Source: CAG-791 sp003447895 (lineage in GTDB: Bacteria > Bacillota > Clostridia > Lachnospirales > Lachnospiraceae). Taken from it: a stretch of 64,000 bases of DNA. Made by a program: the position numbers and the translations under genes. The stretch covers positions 1 to 64,000 of the forward strand of contig CAMOMX010000002.1 in NCBI GenBank assembly GCA_946620035.1. The letters are read 5' to 3'. The first letter of the stretch is position 1, and each line of letters begins with the position of its first letter. The notes under the pieces are model-generated. The model worked only from the letters and a program-made list of their open reading frames with translations. It did no database searches and was not told the DNA's origin. Of the stretch, positions 33,813 to 42,328 are shown one piece after another.

Positions 33813-33949
33813 GTCGAAGCGCTATGCGCTGAGACACCCGAGGAGAAAGCCGCAAATGCGGTTTCTCCGATGGGATCCGCAAGGTTTGCGGCGCTTCGAC
33901 GCAAACCTTGTGAGTGAATAATCGGCTCATCAGAGCGATTATTTCACTC
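33813..33949. repeat. Cluster of nested inverted repeats upstream of the lipoprotein gene
   Basis: A 10-bp perfect terminal inverted repeat, GTCGAAGCGC (33813-33822) and GCGCTTCGAC (33891-33900), bounds 88 bp that contain AGCGC/GCGCT, a bulged 12-bp hairpin (33842-33868) and CCGCAA/TTGCGG (33877-33891). CAAGGTTTGC (33880) repeats inverted as GCAAACCTTG (33901). A further 13-bp bulged hairpin spans 33912-33949. It could be a small non-autonomous element or a structured leader; no transposase is near. Confidence 0.5.
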
Positions 33950-34044
33950 TTTCATCCTCCATTGTACCGGCCTTTCGGTTTCCTGGCCGGTTTCTCCCTT
34001 TCTGCGGATATCACAGATGAGGCCCCGCAAGAGGACCTCGTATG

Positions 34045-34740
34045 TTATATCGGATTATACCTGAACATGCTGTATTTTGCACCATTCCTGCAGATCGCGT
34101 CATAGAGAGCGCTCCCTGTGCGGCCAAACGCGGGATACTCCGTTTCCGGAATCTCAATTCTGTACTCCCCAAACGCGTTGAGGATCGCCGTGCCGGACGG
34201 GTGCTTTCGCTCCCGTTCAAAGTTCCGGCTGTAATTTCTGTGGACATGTCCGTGCAGCATGTACAGCGGCTTCGCGCTTTCCAAAAGTTCATTGAAGCAC
34301 TCAAAGCCCCTGTGCGGAAGATCGTCCATATCGCCGTATCCGGCCGCCGGCGCGTGCGTGACCAAAAGATCGATGCCGTTCGTAAAGGAAATCTTCGTCT
34401 TCAGTTTCTTTACTCTCTTTCGCATCTCCGATTCGGTGTACATGTCCGTGCTTTCCTTATACTTCATGGAGCCGCCCAGTCCCGCGATCCGAAGGCCTTT
34501 GTAATTGAATATTTTGTCCTCGATGCATACACATCCGTCAGGAGGGTTTCTGTCATATCCGGTATCATGGTTTCCTCTCACATACACGAGCGGGCACCCC
34601 CCGAGCGTCACCAGAAACTGCAGGTAATCCGGATTGAGATCCCCGCACGAGATGATCAGGTCCAATCCTTTTAACTTACCCGGCGAATAGAAGTCCCACA
34701 GCGATTGGGATTCCTCATCTGCTATGACCAGAATTTTCAC
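34045..34740 (-). CDS. Metallophosphoesterase (calcineurin-like)
   Basis: 231 residues. Metal ligands of the family can be followed: ISCGDLN (Asp), VYVRGNHD (Asn-His-Asp), LLVTHAPA (His) and MLHGHVHRN (GHxH). The first motif is IADEES rather than the usual DxH, so one ligand is changed, as in some members. It probably cleaves a phosphodiester; substrate unknown. The GTG start at 34740 has AGGGGG just upstream and overlaps the end of the ParB-like/BMP gene by 26 nt, which suggests co-expression. Confidence 0.8.
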   Translation of the reverse strand: MKILVIADEESQSLWDFYSPGKLKGLDLIISCGDLNPDYLQFLVTLGGCPLVYVRGNHDTGYDRNPPDGCVCIEDKIFNYKGLRIAGLGGSMKYKESTDMYTESEMRKRVKKLKTKISFTNGIDLLVTHAPAAGYGDMDDLPHRGFECFNELLESAKPLYMLHGHVHRNYSRNFERERKHPSGTAILNAFGEYRIEIPETEYPAFGRTGSALYDAICRNGAKYSMFRYNPI

Positions 34741-36700
34741 TTGCTCCCCCTTTTACCCCGGAAACCTTTACGGTCTCCTTGATCGACTCCTCAAGGTCGC
34801 CGATCGCCGGAATCTCTCCGTCCACATTGTCGCAGAGCCAGTCCATTGTGATGATCTCTTTATCACTGAGAGAAGGCGTATCCGGCCCTTTGAGAAGGCC
34901 GTTCTGCGTGTGGATCTCGCCCTCGAAGGGACTCACCGACTGATTAATGATCAGCCGTCGCAGAGACATCACCGCTTTTCTCGACGCATAGGGAAGATCA
35001 TCCGAGAGGATGATATCCACAACGCCAGCCGACATGCCCCACCAGTAATTGACGGCCTTATTCCTGCTCCCCTCTTTTCTTGCGTCCAGTGAGCCGTCAA
35101 TGAGTTTTTTCAGGATCTGTTCGTAGTACTCGCCCCACTGATAGACGGGCGCGGCCAGATTTAAGATCTCCTGCTCCTTCCGGATCTTTCCGTCTTTTCG
35201 CGCCGATCCGGCAGGCAGGATCTTATAGAGTCCGTACTTTCTCGTAGGATCCTTGGGCTTGATCATATCGATTCCCGAGATGATGTCGCATCCGCTCTCG
35301 ATCAGCTCCTTCTCCCAGTCCGTCCCCTTCTTGGAGGCCCAGACGAGCTTTACCCTCGCATACGGGTCAAACCAGGCGGCGCCGAGCGCGAAGGCATTGA
35401 TATTGGCGATCCCTCCGTAAATCGGGTAGTCGGCCCTGTAGCCGATCAGATGATTCTCCGAGAGCGAAGCCGCAAGGCAGCCCATGAGGAATTTGGCCTC
35501 GTACATTCTCGGATAATAGGTGGGCACCGAATGGAGCGAGAGGTTTACCGAGCAGTTCATGATCCTGAGCCCGGGATACCGGATCGCCGCTTTCAGGCAC
35601 TGTTCCATCATCGCGGGCGATGTGGCGAAGACGATATCCTCCTCATCCGTGCTGCAGGCTTCGAAGGCCTCTGACAGCTCCTGCGCGGTGTTGCAGTTCT
35701 CAAATTTGATCGCTTCCACTGCGCCGTCGAAGTTCTCCACCACCTCATTGGCTCCGAGCTCATGGCTGTAGACCCAGCTCGAATCAGCGCCGTTTCTGTC
35801 AAACAAAAACGCGGCCCGGATCGGTTTCCCCGTAAAAGCGCTGTTCAGATTAAAGATCGTCTTGACGCTGCTTCCCTTTCCGACATCGTCCGGGTTCTTG
35901 ACAAGATCAATGCTGTCACGGTTCATCTTCGTAATATATTCGTCCCAGAGCCGGAGTATTCTCTTGTCAATGGTATTGTCCGAGCTGTGAAGAAGGCTCT
36001 CAAGGCCAAACACCTCCAGATAGAGCAAAAAAGCGTCGCCTGTTGTGATCGACAGCTTCGATCCGCTTTTCGCCGCATAGCGCTTTGAGAACACCGTATA
36101 GGCGGCCCTTAAAGACTCCAGACGCTCATCCGGCCAGGGGGTTATGAGATCAAGTCCGAGCAGATCCGCCAGCTTGGCGTAGCTTCCCTCTTTTGTGAAG
36201 GTAATCTCAAAAAGGCCGGTAACGTTGAAGAAATCAATGTATTCATAATAGATCTTTGTCATCGGATCTTCTGACTTTGGCGGAAGGATCCGGATCACAT
36301 TGCCGAGAATCGAGACATAGCCGATATACTTGGATACGGAAACCCGCTTGTTTCCCTCCTCGACATAGAACTTGTTCATAAATTCATAGACTTTGACCGC
36401 CTCGCGTATCCCGTCTTCGCACGCCGAGTCATACAGCTGCGACCATTTGGACGCAAACTCTGTGTTGCTTTCCATCAGCGGCATGAAGTTGAGCGCAAAC
36501 GAGTTCTGCCTCCCAACCGTTCTTGTCCCGACGATCATATCCATCGGCACTTCTCTTATTCCAAGGTCGCGCACCGCATACTTATCAATATCGTGCACCA
36601 TCGCGTTGAGGGCGGGAAGATAGGGGTACTCCCCCCGGAAAACTGCCCTTCTGTATGCCCATTCGCCCGATTTTCTGGCCTTCTCATAGTCGTCACGCAT
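34715..36700 (-). CDS. ParB-like domain fused to BMP/PnrA-type periplasmic-binding fold, no signal peptide
   Basis: 661 residues. Residues ~1-130 contain a ParB/sulfiredoxin-like segment: VPMDMIVGTRTVGRQNSF and, later, FYVEEGNKRVSVSKYIG, the G-N-R motif of that fold. Residues ~300-661 resemble BMP-family nucleoside-binding proteins (RAAFLFDRNGADSSWVYSHE, then AKFLMGCLAASLSENHLIGY, then GCDIISGIDM). No signal peptide or lipobox is present, so the binding fold is cytoplasmic, probably a ligand sensor. The start at 36700 has GGAGG 5 nt upstream. A promoter and a palindrome precede it. Clostridial genomes annotate such proteins as BMP transporter subunits, but export looks impossible here. Confidence 0.75.
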   Translation of the reverse strand: MRDDYEKARKSGEWAYRRAVFRGEYPYLPALNAMVHDIDKYAVRDLGIREVPMDMIVGTRTVGRQNSFALNFMPLMESNTEFASKWSQLYDSACEDGIREAVKVYEFMNKFYVEEGNKRVSVSKYIGYVSILGNVIRILPPKSEDPMTKIYYEYIDFFNVTGLFEITFTKEGSYAKLADLLGLDLITPWPDERLESLRAAYTVFSKRYAAKSGSKLSITTGDAFLLYLEVFGLESLLHSSDNTIDKRILRLWDEYITKMNRDSIDLVKNPDDVGKGSSVKTIFNLNSAFTGKPIRAAFLFDRNGADSSWVYSHELGANEVVENFDGAVEAIKFENCNTAQELSEAFEACSTDEEDIVFATSPAMMEQCLKAAIRYPGLRIMNCSVNLSLHSVPTYYPRMYEAKFLMGCLAASLSENHLIGYRADYPIYGGIANINAFALGAAWFDPYARVKLVWASKKGTDWEKELIESGCDIISGIDMIKPKDPTRKYGLYKILPAGSARKDGKIRKEQEILNLAAPVYQWGEYYEQILKKLIDGSLDARKEGSRNKAVNYWWGMSAGVVDIILSDDLPYASRKAVMSLRRLIINQSVSPFEGEIHTQNGLLKGPDTPSLSDKEIITMDWLCDNVDGEIPAIGDLEESIKETVKVSGVKGGASENSGHSR

Positions 36701-36715
36701 ATTTACCTCCTGGTT

Positions 36716-36774
36716 AAAGCGCTTAGTCGCAGCGCTTTGAAATTCATTATACACAAAGTATCCGGCTCTTGAAA
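36716..36774 (-). promoter_or_regulatory. Promoter with palindrome at the start site
   Basis: Minus-strand TTTCAA (36769-36774), 17 nt, perfect TATAAT (36746-36751). AAAGCGCT/AGCGCTTT (36716-36723 and 36731-36738) covers about +1 to +23, suiting an operator or a protective hairpin. Confidence 0.65.
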
Positions 36775-36948
36775 CCCTGCTCCGCGGCCGAATCCGATTT
36801 CTCTGTTCTAAAATTTTAACCTTTTTTTAATATTTAAACTTTAGTTAAGAATACGGTGTTACCCTAATAATCAGAAGTGGTAAACGCGACAGTTTGCCAC
36901 CGCAATATTTTGCCGGACGGAATGCATCTGCATTCGTTCTCCATAAAA

Positions 36949-36980
36949 ACGAGGCAAAGGTCTAACTCCCTTTGCCTCGT
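36949..36980 (-). terminator. Strong terminator
   Basis: Perfect 12-bp stem ACGAGGCAAAGG/CCTTTGCCTCGT with T runs on both sides, immediately after the gene ending at 36988. The AT-rich gap between it and 36746 holds no gene. Confidence 0.9.
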
Positions 36981-36987
36981 CCCTTTT

Positions 36988-37926
36988 TTACTGCTCGCTT
37001 TTACTCGTCTGAATGCCGCTTATATCCAGTACCGCGATCTCCGGCGGGTTGTTGAACCTCGGGATCACATCCTCCGGCGCGCTCAGTCCGCTGGTAATAA
37101 AGAGCACCACATCTTCTTTTTCATAGAGCCCGTGAACATATTGGGGAAAATACCCCTGCGAGCCTCCGAACACCCCTCCGTAATACGGAAGTACGACTCT
37201 TCCGCCGAGAGTGTGGCCGCTGATCACAAGATCGACGTCCCATTTCTGACAGGCATCCCCGTAAACAAAACTCTCCGGATCGTTTGCCAGCATCACTTTG
37301 AAGGTGTCCGCTTTCCGGAATTTTCTGAGAAAGCGGAACGTACTCAAATATTTCTTCTTCACTTTCCCCCGAAGGTCCGTAAGCTCATAGGCCTTGTCGT
37401 GCATTCCGCCGATCCTCAGCGGAACGCCGTAGAGGACGACATCCTTGAACTCCTCGTTAAGGACAATTCCGCCGGCCTTTTCAATGACCCCTCTTAGGGG
37501 ATCTTCGCCGTCTTCCCCCGCATGATTTCTGACATAGCCCACTTCCTGCACTCCGTAGGAGTAGTATACGGGCGCGATCTGCGAAAGGCTCTTCACAAGA
37601 TCGGAGACCGCCTCCGTATTGTCCGCATCCGGCATGATCATATTGCCGCTGATCAGGATGGCATCCGGAGACGTATCGGAGATCTTATTCGCGATCTGCG
37701 CGTTTCCGCCCTCAAAGACATAACCGCACAGATCCGAGAGCACGACAAAGCGGAGAGAATCGTGTGTGATCTCACTCTTCCTGGGTGCTGACGCGTTCTC
37801 ATCAATACTGTAATAGTGGACTTCCGGGTTGGAATAGGACCGCCCCAGCATCCATCTGACCGGAATTCCCACGATGATCGCAAGCACGATCAGCGTGAAA
37901 ATAAAATCTATCAATTTCCTAATCAT
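36988..37926 (-). CDS. Membrane-anchored metallophosphoesterase-fold protein with degenerate active site
   Basis: 312 residues. One N-terminal helix (~5-28) anchors an exported domain of the YkuE/YaeI-type metallophosphoesterase fold, ending with VISGHTLGGRVVLPYYGGVF and SAPEDVIPRFNNPPEIAVLDI as in that family. Family motifs are altered: the DxH motif reads SDLCGYV, GD is GN (ISGNMIM), GNHE is GVQE, the AHNP histidine is missing (LANDPE), and GHTHGG is GHTLGG. Most metal ligands are lost, so catalysis is doubtful and a binding or regulatory role is inferred. The rest of the domain is well conserved, arguing against a decaying gene. AAAGGA lies 6 nt from the start. Confidence 0.8.
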   Translation of the reverse strand: MIRKLIDFIFTLIVLAIIVGIPVRWMLGRSYSNPEVHYYSIDENASAPRKSEITHDSLRFVVLSDLCGYVFEGGNAQIANKISDTSPDAILISGNMIMPDADNTEAVSDLVKSLSQIAPVYYSYGVQEVGYVRNHAGEDGEDPLRGVIEKAGGIVLNEEFKDVVLYGVPLRIGGMHDKAYELTDLRGKVKKKYLSTFRFLRKFRKADTFKVMLANDPESFVYGDACQKWDVDLVISGHTLGGRVVLPYYGGVFGGSQGYFPQYVHGLYEKEDVVLFITSGLSAPEDVIPRFNNPPEIAVLDISGIQTSKSEQ

Positions 37927-37973
37927 CTTCTATCCTTTACAAGAAACTTTATTGTGATCACCCGCCGCGGGCG

Positions 37974-38597
37974 TCAGTTTCCGGCGCCTTCCCCCGGTTT
38001 TTCCCTGAGGTCCGCAAGGCGCCCCCATTTTCTGTCTCTCTCGCTCAGAATGAGTTTGGACCCGTCCTTCATCCTGTAGCTGTCCGGACAGGCGCTTCCT
38101 TCGTACTCTCCCGTGATCTCCGGCCACCTGATTCCGATTTCCGGGTCATTCCACGCGATTCCGCCTTCATCGCCGGGGTGGTAGAAATCCGTGACCTTAT
38201 AGCAGAATTCAGCCTGATCGCTGAGGACAAGAAAGCCGTGCGCGAATCCCTCGGAGATGTACATCTGTTTGCCGTTCTCCTCGGACAAAATATCGCCGAA
38301 CCACTGCCCGTATGTCGGGCTTCCCGCCCTCAGGTCAACAGCCACGTCATAGACTTTGCCGCGGATCACTCTCACGAGCTTCCCCTGCGGATGATGGATC
38401 TGAAAGTGGAGCCCCCTCAGGACGCCCTTGGTCGACATGCTCTGATTATCCTGGACGAATACCATGTCAAGTCCGAACTCCTTCATGTCTCTTGCGTTGT
38501 AGGTCTCGACAAAATATCCCCTGTCATCGCCGTGCTTTGTCGTTTCAATGATATACAGCCCCTCGATCGGTGCCTTTGTAACTTTAATCTGTCCCAT
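37974..38597 (-). CDS. rfbC: dTDP-4-dehydrorhamnose 3,5-epimerase
   Basis: 207 residues, RmlC cupin fold. FVQDNQSMSTKGVLRGLHFQ holds the catalytic His, and KVYDVAVDLRAGSPTYGQW and ISEGFAHGFLVLSD are typical. It makes dTDP-4-dehydro-L-rhamnose for surface polysaccharide. The C-terminus extends ~20 residues beyond the usual length with a Lys/Glu/Arg-rich tail. It lies 36 nt downstream of a sugar transferase gene; rfbA, rfbB and rfbD are not in the window. Confidence 0.94.
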   Translation of the reverse strand: MGQIKVTKAPIEGLYIIETTKHGDDRGYFVETYNARDMKEFGLDMVFVQDNQSMSTKGVLRGLHFQIHHPQGKLVRVIRGKVYDVAVDLRAGSPTYGQWFGDILSEENGKQMYISEGFAHGFLVLSDQAEFCYKVTDFYHPGDEGGIAWNDPEIGIRWPEITGEYEGSACPDSYRMKDGSKLILSERDRKWGRLADLREKPGEGAGN

Positions 38598-38633
38598 CTT
38601 ACTTCTCTTTTTGTCTGAACGTTCCCTTGCCGG

Positions 38634-40088
38634 TCACTTGGCTCCCTCATGCTTTAAGACTACACCGACTGTCTTAAAGAGGATCTTGAAATCGAGCCAG
38701 ATGCTCCAGTTCTGTATGTACTCGCGGTCAAGCCTTACGACCTCTTCGAAATCCGTGATATCGCTTCTTCCGCTGATCTGCCAAAGTCCTGTGATCCCGG
38801 GTTTGATACTCATTCTCACTCTGTGATGAAGGTCATATTTTTCCCACTCATCGAGCGTCGGAGGCCTCGTTCCGACAAGCGACATCTCGCCCTTAAGGAC
38901 ATTGAAGAACTGCGGAAACTCGTCAATGGATGTCCGCCTTATAAAGTTTCCGATTCCCGCCGGGTTTCCGTTCTTGTCCTTTTTCTCGGAGCCGATAATG
39001 CGCGGGTCGTCGTCCATCTTGAACATCATGCCGTCGGCAATGTTGTTCTTTTCCATGAGCTGTTTCTTTCTCTCCTCCGCGTCCATGTACATGCTTCGGA
39101 ATTTATACATATAGAACTGTTTTCCGTTAAGTCCGATCCTCTTTTGCTTAAAAAAGATCGGTCCCGGTGACTGGATATAGATCGCAGGTCCGACAAATAT
39201 ACACAGGATCAGCGTGATCGCGCAGCCGACCAGTCCGCCCGCGATATCCATGATCCTCTTACATACGATCTGCTTGGTCGATACGACCTTGAGGCTGTTC
39301 GTCAAAACCCTGTAAGATCCCACTTTGGAGACTTCCATCGTTCCGTCGCTGTGGGCGTTTAGCGCCTCGAGGCCGTAATGCACAGTAATTCCCATGTCCA
39401 TGATCGCGTCGATCATATTCATGGGATAAGGCATATTGTCAGGCTGATAGACAAACACTTCATCCACCCAGTCGGTCCGGATCAGATTGATGATATCCGT
39501 CTCTCTTCCCATGGTGGGGATATCTCTGATCCGGCGCCCGTTCGCCTCTGTGTCCATCAGATAGACACCGGTGATCCGATAATCCGTATAGACGTTGTCG
39601 ATCAGGTTATTGACCACCTTCTCGGCCAGAGCCGCCGATGTCATCACCATCAGCGATTTCTTTCCTTCCTTGACCTTGGCAGAATGGAAAATCCTCTTCT
39701 TGTTGAGCTGCCTTATAAAGAAGGAGGCGAAAAGATACATCACGACCATGATTCCCGTAAACTTTCGGGAGATCAGATAGATCTGATGCACCATAAACAG
39801 AAACAGAATATCCAAAAGCATAAAGCTCACTTCAAACCGGAGCACAGCCCCGAATTCTTCGGCTGCCCCTCTTCGAAGGATATTCTTGTAGCTGTTTGTA
39901 AACAGGATGACCAGGATCTGGCAGAATGCTAAAAGCAGCGCCTGATACCTGTAAAGGTAATAGGAATACGGATTCTCAACGCCCATCCATATCCAATAAC
40001 TCAGAACAAAACATATCTGGAGCATAACGATGTCAAGTATAATAAAATCAATATGCTTGAGCCAGCCCCGTATTTCTTTCTTGTGCAT
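38634..40088 (-). CDS. Undecaprenyl-phosphate sugar phosphotransferase (WbaP/WcaJ type)
   Basis: 484 residues. Four N-terminal membrane helices, a nucleotide-sugar-like middle domain (~145-260), a fifth hydrophobic segment, and the C-terminal catalytic domain: SPGPIFFKQKRIGLNGKQF, KFRSMYMDAEERK and FIRRTSIDEFPQFFNVLKGE, all standard for polyprenyl glycosylphosphotransferases. It places the first sugar phosphate on the lipid carrier for polysaccharide synthesis. GGGAG lies 8 nt from the start. It sits between a GT2 gene and rfbC. Confidence 0.95.
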   Translation of the reverse strand: MHKKEIRGWLKHIDFIILDIVMLQICFVLSYWIWMGVENPYSYYLYRYQALLLAFCQILVILFTNSYKNILRRGAAEEFGAVLRFEVSFMLLDILFLFMVHQIYLISRKFTGIMVVMYLFASFFIRQLNKKRIFHSAKVKEGKKSLMVMTSAALAEKVVNNLIDNVYTDYRITGVYLMDTEANGRRIRDIPTMGRETDIINLIRTDWVDEVFVYQPDNMPYPMNMIDAIMDMGITVHYGLEALNAHSDGTMEVSKVGSYRVLTNSLKVVSTKQIVCKRIMDIAGGLVGCAITLILCIFVGPAIYIQSPGPIFFKQKRIGLNGKQFYMYKFRSMYMDAEERKKQLMEKNNIADGMMFKMDDDPRIIGSEKKDKNGNPAGIGNFIRRTSIDEFPQFFNVLKGEMSLVGTRPPTLDEWEKYDLHHRVRMSIKPGITGLWQISGRSDITDFEEVVRLDREYIQNWSIWLDFKILFKTVGVVLKHEGAK

Positions 40089-40111
40089 ATTAAATACTCC
40101 CTGCTGCCGCC

Positions 40112-41149
40112 TCAGTTGAATCCGAAGATTCCGCGGGCAATGCTGTAAACAGCTTTAATAACAGTTCTTCCTCCCTTTCCCGGAAGATGGAGAACTGTGC
40201 CGAATAACCCATATCTCATCTTTTTGAACAGTTCGGGATCCTTTTTCTCCAGATAGTCCCATACATCGTTCATGATCGCCAGCTTGTCCTGCTCGCCCGA
40301 GCAGACAGCCAGGACCGATGTGATCGAGGTGATGATCTCCAGATAGTTATACATATACTTGTACATCTGGCTCTTTTTCTCAATCCTGCCCGACTTTACG
40401 TTGTCGGAAAAATAGTCGATCATGATCTTGTTGACCCGCGCCTGCTGGTCAAGTCTCTCTGTCATGACTTCCTGATTGACTGACTGATCGTCTCTTCCGA
40501 TAAAATAGTAGTAGAAGTTAACATCGAGATAGTACATGTTCTTTACATACGGCATGGGATTGAACACATAGATGTTGTCCACATAGAAGCAGTGCTCCGG
40601 AAGACGAAGTCCGCTTTGCCTAAGGAGCTCTGTCCTGTAGATCACGGAGTGCATGAGAATATACTGCCCTTTGCGGAACCGCTTCGTCTCCTCCCAGGAG
40701 AATACCCGGCCCTGGGGCAGCGCTTTCCGGTACTCCATCACCTTCTTGTGGGAAGCCCCTTCCTTGTCGTATACGAAATTGCTGATCAAAAGGTCCAGAG
40801 ACTCTTCCTGACCTGCACCGCTGTACTCTCTGAGCGTATCAAGAATCATCTTGAAAGCGCTCGCCTTCAATTTGTCATCACTGTCCACCACTTTGAAATA
40901 CAGTCCGGTGGCGTTCTCGATTCCGGTATTGACTGCGCCGCCATGCCCCTTATTGGGCTGGTGGATCGCCCTGATCATTCCCGGATGTTCCTTCTCCAGC
41001 CTGTCGGCGATCTCCGCCGTCTTATCCTTAGATCCGTCATCGACAATCAGGATCTCCACTTCCTCGCCGCCTGCAAGTAGTGACTCGACGCATTTTTCCA
41101 TGTAGTCCTGAGAATTATAGCAGGGTACGGCAATGGTTAATAGCTTCAT
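40112..41149 (-). CDS. Family 2 glycosyltransferase
   Basis: 345 residues. The GT-A domain begins TIAVPCYNSQDYMEKCVESL, has ILIVDDGSKDKT and the metal-binding DSDD (KVVDSDDKL). The C-terminal third is helical and contains no membrane span. It transfers a sugar from a nucleotide donor, presumably in the same polysaccharide pathway as the sugar transferase that follows 23 nt later. Acceptor and donor are unknown. Confidence 0.9.
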   Translation of the reverse strand: MKLLTIAVPCYNSQDYMEKCVESLLAGGEEVEILIVDDGSKDKTAEIADRLEKEHPGMIRAIHQPNKGHGGAVNTGIENATGLYFKVVDSDDKLKASAFKMILDTLREYSGAGQEESLDLLISNFVYDKEGASHKKVMEYRKALPQGRVFSWEETKRFRKGQYILMHSVIYRTELLRQSGLRLPEHCFYVDNIYVFNPMPYVKNMYYLDVNFYYYFIGRDDQSVNQEVMTERLDQQARVNKIMIDYFSDNVKSGRIEKKSQMYKYMYNYLEIITSITSVLAVCSGEQDKLAIMNDVWDYLEKKDPELFKKMRYGLFGTVLHLPGKGGRTVIKAVYSIARGIFGFN

Positions 41150-41176
41150 TAGCTTTTCCTTCCTTTTAACAATACT

Positions 41177-41211
41177 GGCTTAATATTATACCATATCTTG
41201 TCAAATAAGCC
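41177..41211 (-). promoter_or_regulatory. Extended -10 promoter of the polysaccharide genes
   Basis: Minus-strand TGG plus TATAAT (41185-41193); TTGACA lies too close to serve as -35. A 6-bp inverted repeat GGCTTA/TAAGCC (41177-41182, 41206-41211) brackets the promoter. Confidence 0.5.
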
Positions 41212-41227
41212 ACATCCGATCTTCTGC

Positions 41228-42328
41228 TCAGCGCCTTTGCGCACCGGCATTCTCCGCCGGGAGCCTTACAAGGTACGCGCTGAAAGCGGAGGGCACGCAG
41301 TATTTTTCCCGGATTTCCTCCGCGTCCGCCATAATAAAAGGGATCCTGTCCTCGTAAAAGGAATCCGCCTGTACTTCATACCCTGTCATTTTCCAGATCT
41401 TGTGGGTAAACACATGCTCAGCATCACACAGCTTCGTGATGCGAAGAGGTTCCACGCTGTGTTCGCGGAGCCATCCGGCCGCCTCCTCAGCGCTCAGGAT
41501 CCCCTTTTCGTTGGGAAACTCATAAAGACCTGCCAAAAGACCTCTGCCGGGCCTTTTTCTCACGGCGGTCTTCTCTCCGCTCCTGATCACAAATACTGTC
41601 AGGTGCTCTGTCTTCTTTTCCTTTTTGTCCGGCATGACCGGGTATTGAGCTTCGCGGCCGCTCCGTTCCGTGTGCGCCCTGCAAAGCCCTGCCAGAGGGC
41701 AGCTCCCGCAGAGCGGCTGCGTGTTCGGAAGGCACACAGTTGCTCCCAGGTCCATGAGCGCCTGGTTGAAATTCCCGCACTGCCCTTCCCCCGAATCCCT
41801 TTCCGGCTCCGGCATCCGCTCCTTATAGAATGAAAATGCCGATTGAAAGGCCTTGGGATCCCGGATATTCGCCCCGTATCTCTCCAGTCTTGCGTAGACG
41901 CGAAGGAGGTTTCCGTCAACCGCGGGGATCCGCTCACCGAACGCGATCGAGGCGATCGCGGCTGACGTGTACTTTCCGATTCCCGGGAGCTTTACGAGTC
42001 TCCCGCTGTCGGAGGGAATCTGCCCGTCATATTTTTCCATGATCTCCACTGCCGCGCGGTGGAGGTTCCTGACCCGGCTGTAGTAGCCAAGTCCCTCCCA
42101 GAGCTTCAGGCAGGTATCCTCACCCGCTTCCGCCAGCGCCTTCACATCCGGAAGAACGCCCAGAAAACGCTCATAGTAAGGGATGACCGCAGAGGCCCTG
42201 GTCTGCTGGAGCATGATCTCCGACAGCCACACATGATACGGCGTCGGCTCCTCTCTCCAGGGCAGGTTTCTCTTATTTTTCTGATACCATTTCAGAAGAT
42301 TGTCCGATAATTCGCTCACATTCTTCAC
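41228..42328 (-). CDS. mutY: A/G-specific adenine glycosylase
   Basis: 366 residues. It removes adenine opposite 8-oxoguanine. The helix-hairpin-helix KLPGIGKYTSAAIASIAFGE with catalytic Asp (VDGN), the [4Fe-4S] cysteines (CLPNTQPLCGSCPLAGLC) and a C-terminal NUDIX-like MutT domain are visible. The GTG start at 42328 overlaps the holA stop (GTGA); a GTG three codons later is better spaced from the G-rich ribosome site. Confidence 0.95.
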   Translation of the reverse strand: MKNVSELSDNLLKWYQKNKRNLPWREEPTPYHVWLSEIMLQQTRASAVIPYYERFLGVLPDVKALAEAGEDTCLKLWEGLGYYSRVRNLHRAAVEIMEKYDGQIPSDSGRLVKLPGIGKYTSAAIASIAFGERIPAVDGNLLRVYARLERYGANIRDPKAFQSAFSFYKERMPEPERDSGEGQCGNFNQALMDLGATVCLPNTQPLCGSCPLAGLCRAHTERSGREAQYPVMPDKKEKKTEHLTVFVIRSGEKTAVRKRPGRGLLAGLYEFPNEKGILSAEEAAGWLREHSVEPLRITKLCDAEHVFTHKIWKMTGYEVQADSFYEDRIPFIMADAEEIREKYCVPSAFSAYLVRLPAENAGAQRR

